Below are positions 26,301-34,600 of a stretch of 64,000 nt of DNA, one piece after another. The stretch lies in contig VZSR01002092.1 of NCBI GenBank assembly GCA_013398615.1, positions 882,109-946,108 on the forward strand, in the 5' to 3' direction. A model generated the notes under the pieces. That model ran no database searches, had not been told where the DNA came from, and saw nothing but the letters and a program-made list of their open reading frames with translations. The number at the start of each line of letters is the position of its first letter. Within the stretch, counting starts at the first letter, position 1. The position numbers and the translations under genes were made by a program. The stretch is from Brachypodius melanocephalos. Taxonomy: Eukaryota; Chordata; Aves; Passeriformes; Pycnonotidae.

Positions 26301-28721
26301 AAAAAAATGGCTTAAAAAGGGCAAAGTTAATTTCCCAGAGTACATTTCCTTTTGTGTCATTTTTAATGTTGGTGAAGTTAGTAAATGCAGCACAAAGAAT
26401 TGGAAACAAAAAGATCTGAGAAGCTTCACAGATCTGTGTAGGAAACTTATGTTACTGTGCCAATTCAACACTAACAGTTGCACACAAATAAACCTCTTTA
26501 TTTCTGACAGGTAGATTTGACTCAGCCATCGGGTAGAAACAGCACAGCTGAGATGTGCCAGTGTTACACTACTTTAAAACAGCACAGATCCCTCAGTCCT
26601 AACCTGGAATAGCTGCCTACAGTGTAGACAAAATCAGGCAGCAAACTCATCTTGAAGCTGACTCTGTTTCTGGCTTCCAGACCATTCTATTCATTTATTT
26701 AGTGCTGACACAAGTGACAAGTCACAGCACTTACACAAGCGCCTCCATAGTCTTCGAAGAACTTACTGCCTTAATCAACTGCATCTGGATCTGATTCTGT
26801 AACCTAGTTATTAACGGATGCCTGTAATGCCCTCACTGTCATCATAAATCCTCAGTATCATCTGTGATTAACTGCTTTCCTGCCTCAGAACTGTACAATC
26901 TACAAGTTTTGAAAGGTAACAAGCTAGTTCTTTCATGTGCTGCAGAACATCTTTAGAGCATGAAACTGATGTATAGAGACATGAAGTATCTCTTCTAGAT
27001 TCATGCTAAGTGATTCATTCAGTTTAGCATCATTTAAGCAAGTGAAAATCTTAGTAAAAGATTCACAAATCACCATATACTTGAAGTCTCTTGGGTCAGG
27101 ACTTCACACATTGGTAGTTTCCTCGGGAAATTCAAGCACCACCCAATACACTGTGAAACATCTGGAAGTAAATCTGACCTACTTTCTGGAAATCTGGCAG
27201 CAGAGTCAGGGAAATTTTGAACTAAACATTGCTCTTCACATGTTCTTGAACATTCAGCACATTCATCTATTTCCAGGATAAAAACACAAAGCTCCTTTAG
27301 ACATATCCATGGATATTAATTTGCAGTCAAGTCACTGATACCACATCTTGTGTGAGCTGAACTGCCTCCAACACATGAAAAATGTACTTTCCAGGACATT
27401 TGAAAGCACTGTACATAACTGTATCCTTATGTAATTTCCAGTTACATTATTGTAGTTCTGTCCTGCACCTCAAAGCTTTTGCCAATGTGGACAGGCCAAT
27501 AAAGATATGCTGGTTATTCCACATCCCTCCCTTGCAGGCAGACAGGATTTTTTATAGGTGTAACTGAAACCATATCCCTGAATTGATTGAAAGGTAGCAA
27601 TAAAATGGGCTTCTTTATTGGTTAAGTACATTTTAACTCTGTAAACACAATGATGTCAGCTGAGGAAAGCAAGACCACATCCCTGACTGGGGCTTGGATA
27701 ATACAAACTTTCACGGAAAGTCTACCAGTTATTTACACAGAAACTACAGCTAGATCAAGTAAAATTCACTGTAAAATGTTTTTGAGGGTTGCAGAACTTA
27801 AAATGAATCTTTTCATTTTTCGCATATTCTACTGACTGTATCACAATTCTTATTTTTAAAACAAGCCATAAATTCTAAAATGCAATTCTGCACCTAAGAA
27901 AATGACTGGGTATTTTCTAGGGGTCATATCATTACATCACATGTTTTTCTATTATTAATTACACACCAGAAAGATGGGTTTTTTTTGATTAATCAAAAGA
28001 TACTTACACAAAAAGAGCAATTCCAGTGTTAGCCATGGCAAAAGAAAGACCAAGGATGCCACTACCCACAATAGCATTGCTCAGATTAAATACTGACATT
28101 CCAAAGGAAGTAGTACCTGGATGCTGAGGAAAGGAAGATAGGTAATAATTAATAAAAAGTTATTACTCATCTCAGAACTAAGACAAACATAAATTTGGCA
28201 GTACTTTTTTGTTTGTTTATTTGGAACGTCATTGCTGGGTACTTACATACTGAGTTTCGTATTTCTTCTTTCCAAGGTTGGAGTCGAGCAAGAAATTTTG
28301 GTTTTCTGGATCAATATCAGCATAGTGGCTGCAAAACAACATTGCATCATTAGCGACTCTTACGGGCAACTTGCATACACCTCCTGATCAGCATTTCCAA
28401 TCCATTCCAAAGGGAAAAGGAAAAACCGATGGAATAACCCCGAAAGAACCACCCCACCTGCCAACCGTGCCAGCGCGCGTTGCGTTGCGCCCGTCTCCGG
28501 CCGCAGCGACTTCCGTGTTTCCGTACGGATTGCCGACAGAGCCGCGGCACCGCCGGGTGCCCGGCTGGTGCCGCCCGCCGCGGGGCGGCAGAGCCCCCTC
28601 ACCTCTTCATGGCAGCCGGCTTGGTGGGGTAGGGGTAGCTGAAATCGTTGCTGTTGGAGCTGTAGCTGCTGCTGTCCTCGTCGGGGGAGATGTTGAACTT
28701 GCCCATCTCGGCGCTGCTCAT
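17205..28721 (-). CDS. SLC38A2: Sodium-coupled neutral amino acid transporter 2 (SNAT2), 15 coding exons
   Basis: Plasma-membrane System A transporter that carries small neutral amino acids (alanine, glutamine, serine) together with Na+; member of the SLC38 / amino acid-auxin permease family. Coding segments, 5' to 3' on the minus strand: 28721-28603, 28328-28247, 28123-28008, 25361-25288, 25173-25081, 24885-24804, 21891-21809, 20843-20785, 20658-20509, 19820-19741, 19644-19544, 19155-19031, 18424-18280, 18157-18060, 17303-17205. They sum to 1506 nt (501 codons plus TAG) against 506 residues in human. All introns are GT/AG and all phases join. The start has A at -3 and no ATG in the 69 nt between it and the acceptor. 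Eleven hydrophobic segments follow a cytosolic N-terminus of about 70 residues. Asn83 matches the Na+-binding Asn82 of mammalian SNAT2. The extracellular loop (about 241-286) has C246, C276 and N-glycosylation sites at N254, N259 and N269. No frameshift or premature stop was seen. Confidence 0.97.
18060..18157 (-). CDS. SLC38A2: SLC38A2 exon 15: residues 437-469, tenth membrane segment
   Basis: Encodes GASAAAMLIFILPSAFYIKL and the cytosolic VKKEPMKSVQKIG, nearly identical to human. Acceptor CTACAG precedes 18157; donor GTATGT follows 18060. Confidence 0.96.
18280..18424 (-). CDS. SLC38A2: SLC38A2 exon 14: residues 389-436, ninth membrane segment
   Basis: Encodes IRSSITQLLWAGKEFNWC and the membrane segment through TNLLVIFVPTIRDIFGFI. 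A Cys-rich stretch (NWCRHCC) stands where human has SWWRHS. Acceptor CAAAG precedes 18424 and donor GTGAGC follows 18280. Confidence 0.95.
18547..18593 (+). repeat. Tandem duplication of a 21-bp unit in an SLC38A2 intron
   Basis: Copies at 18547-18567 and 18573-18593 differ at one position and are separated by 5 bases. They lie in the intron between exons 13 and 14, away from both splice sites. Confidence 0.85.
19031..19155 (-). CDS. SLC38A2: SLC38A2 exon 13: residues 347-388, eighth membrane segment
   Basis: Encodes the KVEPELLHTYSAYLGAD loop and LLLIVRLAVLMAVTLTVPVV. Thr379 appears to be the equivalent of mammalian Thr384, which has been implicated in Na+ binding (inference from position). 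Donor GTAAGT follows 19031. Confidence 0.95.
19408..19422 (+). repeat. Poly-A run, 15 bases
   Basis: Simple A homopolymer in the intron between exons 12 and 13 of SLC38A2. Confidence 0.9.
19544..19644 (-). CDS. SLC38A2: SLC38A2 exon 12: residues 313-346, seventh membrane segment
   Basis: Begins with the basic cytosolic loop GRSRKRMMNVS, then FFAMFLMYLLAALFGYLTFY. Acceptor TTACAG precedes 19644 and donor GTAAAT follows 19544. Confidence 0.95.
19741..19820 (-). CDS. SLC38A2: SLC38A2 exon 11: residues 287-312, sixth membrane segment
   Basis: Encodes TVYAVPILTFSFVCHPAILP and IYEELK, a strongly conserved SLC38 block. The acceptor CCAG sits right after a long T tract on the coding strand. Donor GTAAGT follows 19741. 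Confidence 0.96.
20509..20658 (-). CDS. SLC38A2: SLC38A2 exon 10: residues 237-286, large extracellular loop
   Basis: 150 nt, phase 0 at both ends. Encodes the glycosylated extracellular loop: Cys246, sequons N254-V-T, N259-A-T and N269-I-T, Cys276, then PKYFIFNSQ leading into TM6. In mammalian SNAT2 the two cysteines of this loop form a disulphide. This is the part that differs most from human. Confidence 0.94.
20785..20843 (-). CDS. SLC38A2: SLC38A2 exon 9: residues 217-236, fifth membrane segment
   Basis: Short 59-nt exon encoding GYLGYTSGFSLLCMVFFLIV. Acceptor CACAG precedes 20843, donor GTAAGT follows 20785. Leaves in phase 0. Confidence 0.95.
21809..21891 (-). CDS. SLC38A2: SLC38A2 exon 8: residues 189-216, fourth membrane segment
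   Basis: Encodes EWYLNGDYLVLMVSVFLILP and then LSLLKNL. Acceptor CTACAG precedes 21891 and donor GTAAGT follows 21809. The next intron (20844-21808) shows no recognised element. Confidence 0.94.
21892..24803. other. SLC38A2: Longest coding-region intron of SLC38A2
   Basis: 2.9 kb, AT-rich. No transposon, exon or RNA gene recognised. Short open frames on both strands carry no recognisable motif. Confidence 0.6.
24804..24885 (-). CDS. SLC38A2: SLC38A2 exon 7: residues 162-188
   Basis: Encodes AMSSYLFIVKYELPLVIKTF, the rest of the third membrane segment and the following loop. Donor GTAGGT follows 24804. The intron after it (21892-24803, about 2.9 kb) is the longest coding-region intron; it is AT-rich and I see nothing recognisable in it. 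Confidence 0.94.
25081..25173 (-). CDS. SLC38A2: SLC38A2 exon 6: residues 131-161
   Basis: Encodes SLLYEQLGMKAFGMAGKLA and SGSITMQNIG, the start of the third membrane segment. Acceptor TTTTAG precedes 25173 and donor GTGAGG follows 25081. Enters and leaves with split glycine and alanine codons. Confidence 0.95.
25288..25361 (-). CDS. SLC38A2: SLC38A2 exon 5: residues 106-130, second membrane segment
   Basis: Encodes VILLLFVSIFSLYSVHLLL followed by KTANEG. The upstream intron (25362-28007, about 2.6 kb) is the second largest in the coding part, and I see nothing gene-like in it. Donor GTATGG follows 25288. Confidence 0.95.
25362..28007. other. SLC38A2: SLC38A2 intron between exons 4 and 5
   Basis: 2.6 kb of unique-looking, AT-rich sequence. 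No nested gene or transposon recognised. Confidence 0.6.
28008..28123 (-). CDS. SLC38A2: SLC38A2 exon 4: residues 68-105, first membrane segment
   Basis: Carries the family signature SVFNLSNAIVGSGILG, the unwound TM1 that binds Na+ and substrate; Asn83 is the equivalent of mammalian Asn82. Acceptor CAG precedes 28123 and donor GTAAGT follows 28008. Leaves in phase 2. Confidence 0.96.
28247..28328 (-). CDS. SLC38A2: SLC38A2 exon 3: residues 40-67, cytosolic N-terminal region
   Basis: Acceptor CAG at 28331-28329 and donor GTAAGT at 28246-28241. Encodes the highly conserved stretch with HYADIDPENQNFLL and the basic motif GKKKYET, just before the first membrane segment. Leaves in phase 0. Confidence 0.95.
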
Positions 28722-28790
28722 GCTGGCGGGGCGGGGGTCGGGGCTCGGCGGCGGCCGCTCTTTTGTCCTTGCCGGCGGGTCTCGCCGCGC
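28603..28790 (-). CDS. SLC38A2: SLC38A2 exon 2: end of 5' UTR, start codon, residues 1-39
   Basis: The acceptor AG is at 28792-28791 after a C-rich tract. The stretch 28790-28722 is 5' UTR without any ATG, and the ATG is at 28721-28719. The exon encodes the serine-rich cytosolic N-terminus (motif SPDEDSSSYSSNS). It ends at donor GTGAGG (28602-28601) in phase 2, so residue 40 is split. A second in-frame Met at codon 6 has an equally good context, but the first agrees with the known family N-terminus. Confidence 0.93.
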
Positions 28791-28809
28791 CTGCGGAGGG
28801 GGCGGGAGG

Positions 28810-28817
28810 CGACGTCA
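28810..28817. promoter_or_regulatory. CRE-like site
   Basis: CGACGTCA, 7 of 8 bases of the CREB/ATF palindrome TGACGTCA, lies 20 bases upstream of the exon 2 acceptor within intron 1. Confidence 0.4.
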
Positions 28818-28841
28818 GTGCCGCAGCAAGCGCGCGGCCGT

Positions 28842-28847
28842 CACGTG
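28842..28847. promoter_or_regulatory. CACGTG E-box in intron 1
   Basis: Palindromic CACGTG in the context GTCACGTGGG, which fits MYC/USF/TFEB-type bHLH factors. Two more CACGTG sites lie in the upstream part of the region (29907 and 30227). Confidence 0.4.
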
Positions 28848-29045
28848 GGCCCGCCGCGGCCCCCGCCCGCCGCCGAGTGGAAAAGTACCAGGCGCGCGGG
28901 GCGGGGGGCGCGCGGACAAAGGTGAGCCCCGCGCCGGGGGCGCGCGCCTGCCGCTGCCACCGCCCGGCCCGCGCCGACACCGCCACTGCCGCCACCGCCC
29001 GGCCCGCGCCGCACTGAGGCGGCGGCACCGCCACGCCGCACAGCA

Positions 29046-29065
29046 CCCCCCCCCCCCCCCCCCCC
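29046..29065 (+). repeat. Poly-C tract, 20 bases (poly-G on the coding strand)
   Basis: Uninterrupted run of 20 C followed by GCCCC, in intron 1 and 22 bases from the amino-acid response element. On the minus strand such a G run can form quadruplex structures. It is also a common site of length polymorphism and sequencing error. Confidence 0.9.
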
Positions 29066-29087
29066 GCCCCGATAGCTCAGAGCAGAC

Positions 29088-29096
29088 TGATGCAAC
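29088..29096 (+). promoter_or_regulatory. C/EBP-ATF response element (amino-acid response element) in intron 1
   Basis: TGATGCAAC matches the composite C/EBP-ATF half-site pair bound by ATF4-C/EBP in amino-acid-starvation genes (family pattern TGATGNAAN). Mammalian SNAT2 has such an element in intron 1, roughly 700 bases past the start site. Here it falls in putative intron 1, about 600 bases past the inferred start. An ATTG (inverted CAAT-like) sequence lies about 10 bases to the right. Confidence 0.65.
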
Positions 29097-29448
29097 ACCG
29101 ATGGGCGATTGTCACATCGGCTCCCGGAGCCTCCCGTCCCGCGGCTGTCTCTCCCCGTGTTAACCTCCCTCCTCCTCGCCGGCGACACCGTGCGTGCCGG
29201 CGTTTTCAACAGAAAACCGCAAACCGGTCGCGGTACTGCGTCCGCGCCGCAGTGGCTCTGCGGGTTTGCCACCTTTCCAGGATGCAGCGGCGGCGCGTCC
29301 CTACGCGCGTCTCGGCGGAGCCCGGCAGGGTCTTGGCGACAAGCCGGGGCGCTGCCGCCGGACAAAGGCGCGAAGGGCGAGCCGCGCTCCGTCCGAAAAG
29401 TCGCCCCGTTTCTCCTGGCCGCTCGGTGACAGCCAGCCCTTGCCGTAC

Positions 29449-29700
29449 CTTCTACGCACGAGCTTGAATGCGAGGGTTTCTCCCGAAGATTCGGAATAAC
29501 GAGATCCTCTTGTCTCCGCTGCTACTTCTTGCAGGGGAAAAAAAAGCCCTTAACTATGAAATGTCAGCGAAAACAAGCCCCTAGATAAATTAAGGTAGAA
29601 AAAAAAAATCACGTAAAAAAGTCAGAGGTATCAAAAGGAAAGAAAATATCGCGTCTGTTTCGCTCCGGCGTAGCTCTCCGTCTGAGGGCCCCCTCGGGGC
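29449..29700 (-). other. SLC38A2: Putative non-coding exon 1 and transcription start region of SLC38A2
   Basis: The acceptor at 28791 shows that a 5' exon must lie upstream. The best donor on the minus strand in the island is AAG|GTACGG at 29448. The sequence 29449-29640 contains no ATG on that strand, as expected of a 5' UTR. Upstream are GC boxes (about 29740-29800) and an inverted CCAAT box (29942-29938). No clear TATA box. The exon's existence is well supported; its exact borders are inference. Confidence 0.4.
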
Positions 29701-29906
29701 GCCGCCGCTCTTCAGGCAGGAATGTGGGCGCGTCACCGCAAGGGGGGCGGCACCCGCCCGCTGCCGCACCGCCCCCCGCCCGCCCTGCCCGACTGACCCC
29801 CTGCCACCGCCCGGCCAGGGGCTGGGGGGGCATAGGGGGCGAGAGGGAGTGCCCGACTGAGGGGTGGGAGCCGGTCACCGGCGGGGGTCGGGAGCGCGGC
29901 CTCTAG

Positions 29907-29912
29907 CACGTG
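29907..29912. promoter_or_regulatory. CACGTG E-box upstream of the inferred start site
   Basis: Palindromic CACGTG about 200 bases upstream of the inferred SLC38A2 start region, with an inverted CCAAT box 26 bases farther upstream (29942-29938). Confidence 0.4.
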
Positions 29913-30226
29913 AGCCGAGCAGCTCTCCAGTGTTTACATTGGGGCACCGGTAAACACGGGGGAGACAGGACGCTGCGGTGCTTGTCAGGAGCGCCCTGCC
30001 TGAGAGGCGCTTCTACCGGCCCAGTGCAGCATCCGCAGCGTGACTGCAGCACCCGGTGGCTACCGGCTCACCCAGGATCTGCCTCCCTCTTTCCACGCCG
30101 CGCCTGCCTCCGGGCTCTGGCGCTGGCGTCTCCCTGTAGCTGGGTGCGTGGCAAGGGACGAGGTGCTACCGACCCAGCATAGCTCCTCGCTGCAGTCACT
30201 CGCTATTTTTAACACCTGCAGCAGCG

Positions 30227-30232
30227 CACGTG
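30227..30232. promoter_or_regulatory. CACGTG E-box between the two GC-rich blocks
   Basis: Palindromic CACGTG in the context GCGCACGTGCAA, about 320 bases upstream of the E-box at 29907. Confidence 0.35.
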
Positions 30233-30399
30233 CAAGCCCGGACCCCGAGGGCCGACAGTCTCGAGCGTTTCCTTCGGGAAGTGAACCGGAATGACAGACT
30301 CCCCCCAGTGATGTGATTCACCATAAACCCTCTGTAGGGAAGAGAGGGGGGGAACAGAACATCCTGCTTCTTTTTCCTCAGGTAACCACCCCAGAAGAT

Positions 30400-31480
30400 T
30401 TGGAGGGCTTTGCTGCTCGGCCCTCTGTGGGAGTGGGCGGCGGGGCTTTACTGTCCGCCGCAGCTCCTCACATGCACAGTGCAAGGACACAGCTCCGAAG
30501 CAGGTTTGACGGGGGTAGTGGGGGCCCGCTTGGCTGCTGTCTCTAGAGGGACTTGGGGTTGCAAAGCAGCCTTCTCAGTTCCTGCCCTGGCAGCGGCAGG
30601 CAATCCCACGCCAGTCTGGTGCTGCCAGCCTCGAGTGGGAGGATGCCTGCCACCGAGTCGTTTGACCCTCCCGCCTTATCGAGACCCCGTGGAGGATGCG
30701 AGGGGTAGCTGCCTGTCCGCTGTCCCGGGGCAGTGGCGGCCGCCGGGACACGAGAGCAGCTCCCTTATGTCGAGGGACACCGAATCCCTAACCACCATCC
30801 CCGCTCCTGGGCTCCCTGCAGTGCCCGCGGCTGTGATGGGCACAGGAGGGTTCCCAGAGCTGAGACAGGGAACAGGACGGTGTCTCTGTCCCGCGACTGT
30901 CGCCGCGGCAGGCGGGCGGGAAGCGAACGGGCAGCGGGCGGGAAAGCGCCGGGCATCGGGAGGCGGCGGCACCCGACCACCCCGCCGCCGAAGGTTCTGG
31001 TCCGCATCCGGCAACGCCGAATGGGGGGCGGGAATGGAAGCCGGGAAGGGGCGGGGACCGGCAGGGGCACGCCCAGGAGACGCAGGAGGCAAAAATTTTC
31101 CATCACTGCAGTGGTCCCCCCCCGCCCCCGCCCGGCGGGGCGTGGCCGGGAGCGGGCGGTGCTGCGGCGCCTTCCCGCGCAGCCCCGGGGCGCAGAGGGG
31201 CGGTGGCGGCGCACCTGTTTCCGCCGGAGCGGCTGTCGAAATGGGCCCGGAGCTCGGCTCGGAGCGTTCTGGGCTGGAGCCGGCTCCTGCCCCGCGCACA
31301 TGCCGGTACAGGGTGTCCGCCTTTATCCCGTCTGCGGGCGCGGCGGAGCGCCGCTTAGGGTGGTAAAGGTGGTGATGAGGGCTCCAGGAGTGCCAGTCCA
31401 CGGCGTTTTCGGTCCTCTGAAAGTCTGGCTGCACAACGGGCGATTTGCAAAGGCTTCGGCAACCTGATGGGTTAAATCGG
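30400..31480. promoter_or_regulatory. Second GC-rich/CpG block upstream of SLC38A2
   Basis: A further CpG-rich stretch, densest at about 30880-31330, with GC boxes (about 31045-31065) and an E2F-type site (GGCGGGAAA at 30937-30945). It lies 0.7-1.8 kb upstream of the inferred SLC38A2 start. It may be a distal part of the same promoter or the start of a divergent plus-strand non-coding RNA. Long open frames here on both strands are expected in stop-poor GC-rich DNA and are not taken as genes. Confidence 0.55.
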
Positions 31481-31653
31481 AAGGCTGCATCGCTCGCCTT
31501 CACAGCGCAATCACAGCGATATGTAAATAAGCACTGCTGCGGGGAAGGCAGGGCACGCTCTTTTTCCGATGGGAATGGTGAATGCCTGGTGCCTTTTTCA
31601 GTCAATCCCATTCTTCGGATGTCAGCAGTTCTGTGAAACAGTGTACATGACAG

Positions 31654-31668
31654 AGGTCAAGGTGACCT
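31654..31668. promoter_or_regulatory. Perfect palindromic estrogen-response-type element
   Basis: AGGTCA-AGG-TGACCT, a full inverted repeat with a 3-base spacer and no mismatch to the estrogen receptor consensus. It lies just beyond the second GC-rich block, about 2 kb upstream of the inferred SLC38A2 start. The embedded TCAAGGTGACC could also serve other nuclear receptors such as ERR/SF-1 (TCAAGGTGA-type site). Confidence 0.6.
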
Positions 31669-34600
31669 GTTTGTTGTGGGTTTTGCCAGTGTAGCAACAG
31701 CCCTAATGACGTATTCGCAATGTTTTTAGGATTGTATCATCCATTTCAACGCAAGCGCACAGATTCGGTGCATGGTAGTGTCCCACATGCGCCTGATAAA
31801 TACAGCAACCGTTTTCATAGATGTTATCTGGATGTCGTGGACAGTGCAGCTTTTAAAAAAGTTCAAACCAGATTTCTTAGCAAAATCAAAGTTTTACTCT
31901 TCAAGTGCAATTTTTTTTGTTTGTTTGTTTGGTTGGTTTTTTTCCCCGTAGAACTGTCCTCGTTTTATATGGAAAACGATGATGAGACTTTGTTGCTCAT
32001 TTATGAGAAGAAAGATTGGTAAAAGGCATGGAGGAAGAAAAATTGCTGTATTTATAATGGCCCCATTATTGGAACTCTGCAACATGTGAGTGCAATCTGC
32101 ACTGTTCCAGAATATTGAGCCTTTAAAAATGTACCCATGCAGTCTGTTTGCTGGTTCAAATGATCTGCTTTTTTCAAGTGGTTTTAAGTAATGCCTCACT
32201 GATTGAATTATAATTTTCCTGACTTTGTAATTGCCAAGAATGTCCTTGGCAAAACATACTTAGAATGCGTTTCATCCAATTTTGAAATGTATTTTGTAAT
32301 CGAAATAATAAAAGTTAATATTCATCAGTTCCTCCCACCATAGTTTCAACGATTCATTTGTTTTCATTGTTACGCTTTTCTTCCTCTCTTTTCAAAAGTG
32401 TTCTTTTGTTCTTTTTCTCCCCTTTCCTTTGTTTTCATCCTCCTTATCCCTAAGTCACCCTAATTTTTATCCCTTCCATTTGTTTGCTTTTTATTTTGTT
32501 CTTTTGTGTGCCTTTACATATTGGAACCTTCCTTACAAAGTTTGAGCTTTTATGGTAGTTAAGAGTGAACTTTTTTACTTTTAATCTGGAGATTCTGTTT
32601 CTGCTTTGTTTTAAGGCTGTTGTAAAAGAAACTGTAAGTTAGTTGTTAATTAGGTGTAAAAATTGAATTGTGTTCAGTGATACAGGTAGAAATAAACTAG
32701 AGTTTTCAATTTATTATACAGGGAGGTAATGGGGGTTTTGTAGCTGAAGAACTATCTGCTGTGTGCTTCTAAATGTCAGTTTGCAGTGGAGGGCTATCTA
32801 TAGATTCACACCTCACTGTAACATTACCTGTCATTCTTCATCCTGTGAATAGTTTCTTTTAAAAATTTATTATTTGTTTTTATATTTAGAAAAACAGCCA
32901 GCTTGCAAGTGCCCATGCATTGTTTTTTGTTGGTTTTTTTTTCCTTTCCTCGTGTTTTAGCAAATAAAAGGCCTTTATAATATGGGAGGGTTTTTTCCCA
33001 TGCTTTTCTTCCTCCGTATCAAAATAAATCTTGAGAGATACCATAAAGCTATCTGTAACACACACCCAGTAATTTATGTTTATGGTATGCATGGAAAAGT
33101 TATGTATACAGTAATACTGTGAATGTCAAGTCTGTTCACAGGGTTTTTAGATGATACTTCCTAAGTTGCCCAAAGGATATCTAATGAAATATGTAACAAA
33201 CATGTCAAAACACTCTGTACTAATAGCTCAATAACATTCATTTTGTCTGTGCCTAGTATGAATAATACAAAAATACAACAGAGTAGGGCTCTGTATCAGG
33301 TGAAATCCTCAGTACTGCCAAGGGTCTGGAGAAGGATGGGAATGGAGAACACTAACAGAGACCTGGGAGCTGTGTTGTGTCCTGAATGAAACGTCTGCAC
33401 TGCTGTCTGCATGACAGATGTGGTCTGCCATGAGGAAGAGCTGGAAGTATGGGTGAGTGGGGAAAATGAGGATTCATGGTTTTGCTGCATAGACTCAGTG
33501 GTCCACAAATGTGCAGGCGGGGCTGATGGGTTCCACCATCCTTCCAACCAGTTTGGTTCATGATTCTTACCTCACATGGGCTGCCTGTGGCATGCAATTA
33601 ATGAAATTATAGGTTCTGATTATATGCTTTCTGAAACAAAACTTCCACTGAAGCCAAGAGGTATTACGAGTGCATAAGGAATGCAGGATTTCATATCCTG
33701 CCTCTTGGGCTTTGTGATGGTGCGTTGGAGTTACATGTTAAACTTGGTTTGAGCCTTCATTTTTTTTCCTCTGTGTTTATTCTGGTCTAGTTTCAGTTTT
33801 GCAATATAAAAACAACAAAATCACTATGTTAAGAATATAAGCAGCAGTATTTTTTAAAAAAAATACTACATTTACTATAATTATAACTTGGATTTAAGCC
33901 AAAAATAGTGAGAGATTCTGAGTTTTAAAATCATCAGATTATGCTATTATACTGCAATAAACTCAAAACAGTGAGAGGTGCATGAGATATGTAGTACTAA
34001 TCATCTCCAAGAAATTGTCAGCCTTAAATGGACATTGCCAGTTGCTATAAAAATAATTTTTACTTGATATTTTTAACTCTGTAACATTTTTAGGAGTTTT
34101 AAAAATAGCATTTCTCTGTTAATCTTGATTCATCTTTTCCACTTAGCAAACTCTGATTTTTTTTTCCTATGTGAAATTTACATGAGTTTTTAAGGGTGTG
34201 GTGTTTGTTTTTGTTTTGTATAATACAATTCTAGAAAAGCTTTGGAAATGGTATTTGTTAATTAAATAAAGCTCATGTCATTTTCTATAAGCCATTCCAC
34301 ATATTTTTATATAGATTCTTATGGGAATAAGAGCTACTATTTTTGTTCTTTTACCATTTGCTGGTGGCAGAGAGTATAATTTAAGATATGCATTTGGATT
34401 CCCAGAGATGTTATTGCCATTATTACAGCAGTCTGTGCATTGGTATCAGTTACTATATCAGCAGAACTTCGAGGACATTGTTTGTCACCCAAATAATGCT
34501 TCACATCTTTGAAGAGTCACTTGCATTTTTGTGGCTCCCTTCAAAATAGTGTAAGTTTAAGAAATTAGATGAAGCTTTCTTGAGCAGGTTGCTATGCAAG

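Larger units (their letters stand above)
28440..29900. promoter_or_regulatory. SLC38A2: CpG island at the SLC38A2 promoter
   Basis: The sequence turns sharply from AT-rich to GC- and CpG-rich at about 28440 and covers the first coding exon, intron 1 and the inferred start site, with one AT-rich patch at 29520-29640. It contains many GC boxes, a CRE-like site, E-boxes and an amino-acid response element. CpG-island promoters are usual for broadly expressed transporters. Confidence 0.85.

Noticed and set aside
28360..29046. Open frame of 228 codons on the minus strand across the SLC38A2 start
   Set aside because: It reads the first coding exon in the wrong frame and runs through a splice donor and acceptor; a stop-poor GC-rich shadow of SLC38A2.
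30410..31611. Open frames of 318 (plus), 244 (plus) and 311 (minus) codons
   Set aside because: They overlap on both strands inside CpG-rich DNA where stop codons are rare; they carry no recognisable domain and are mostly Gly/Ala/Arg/Pro.
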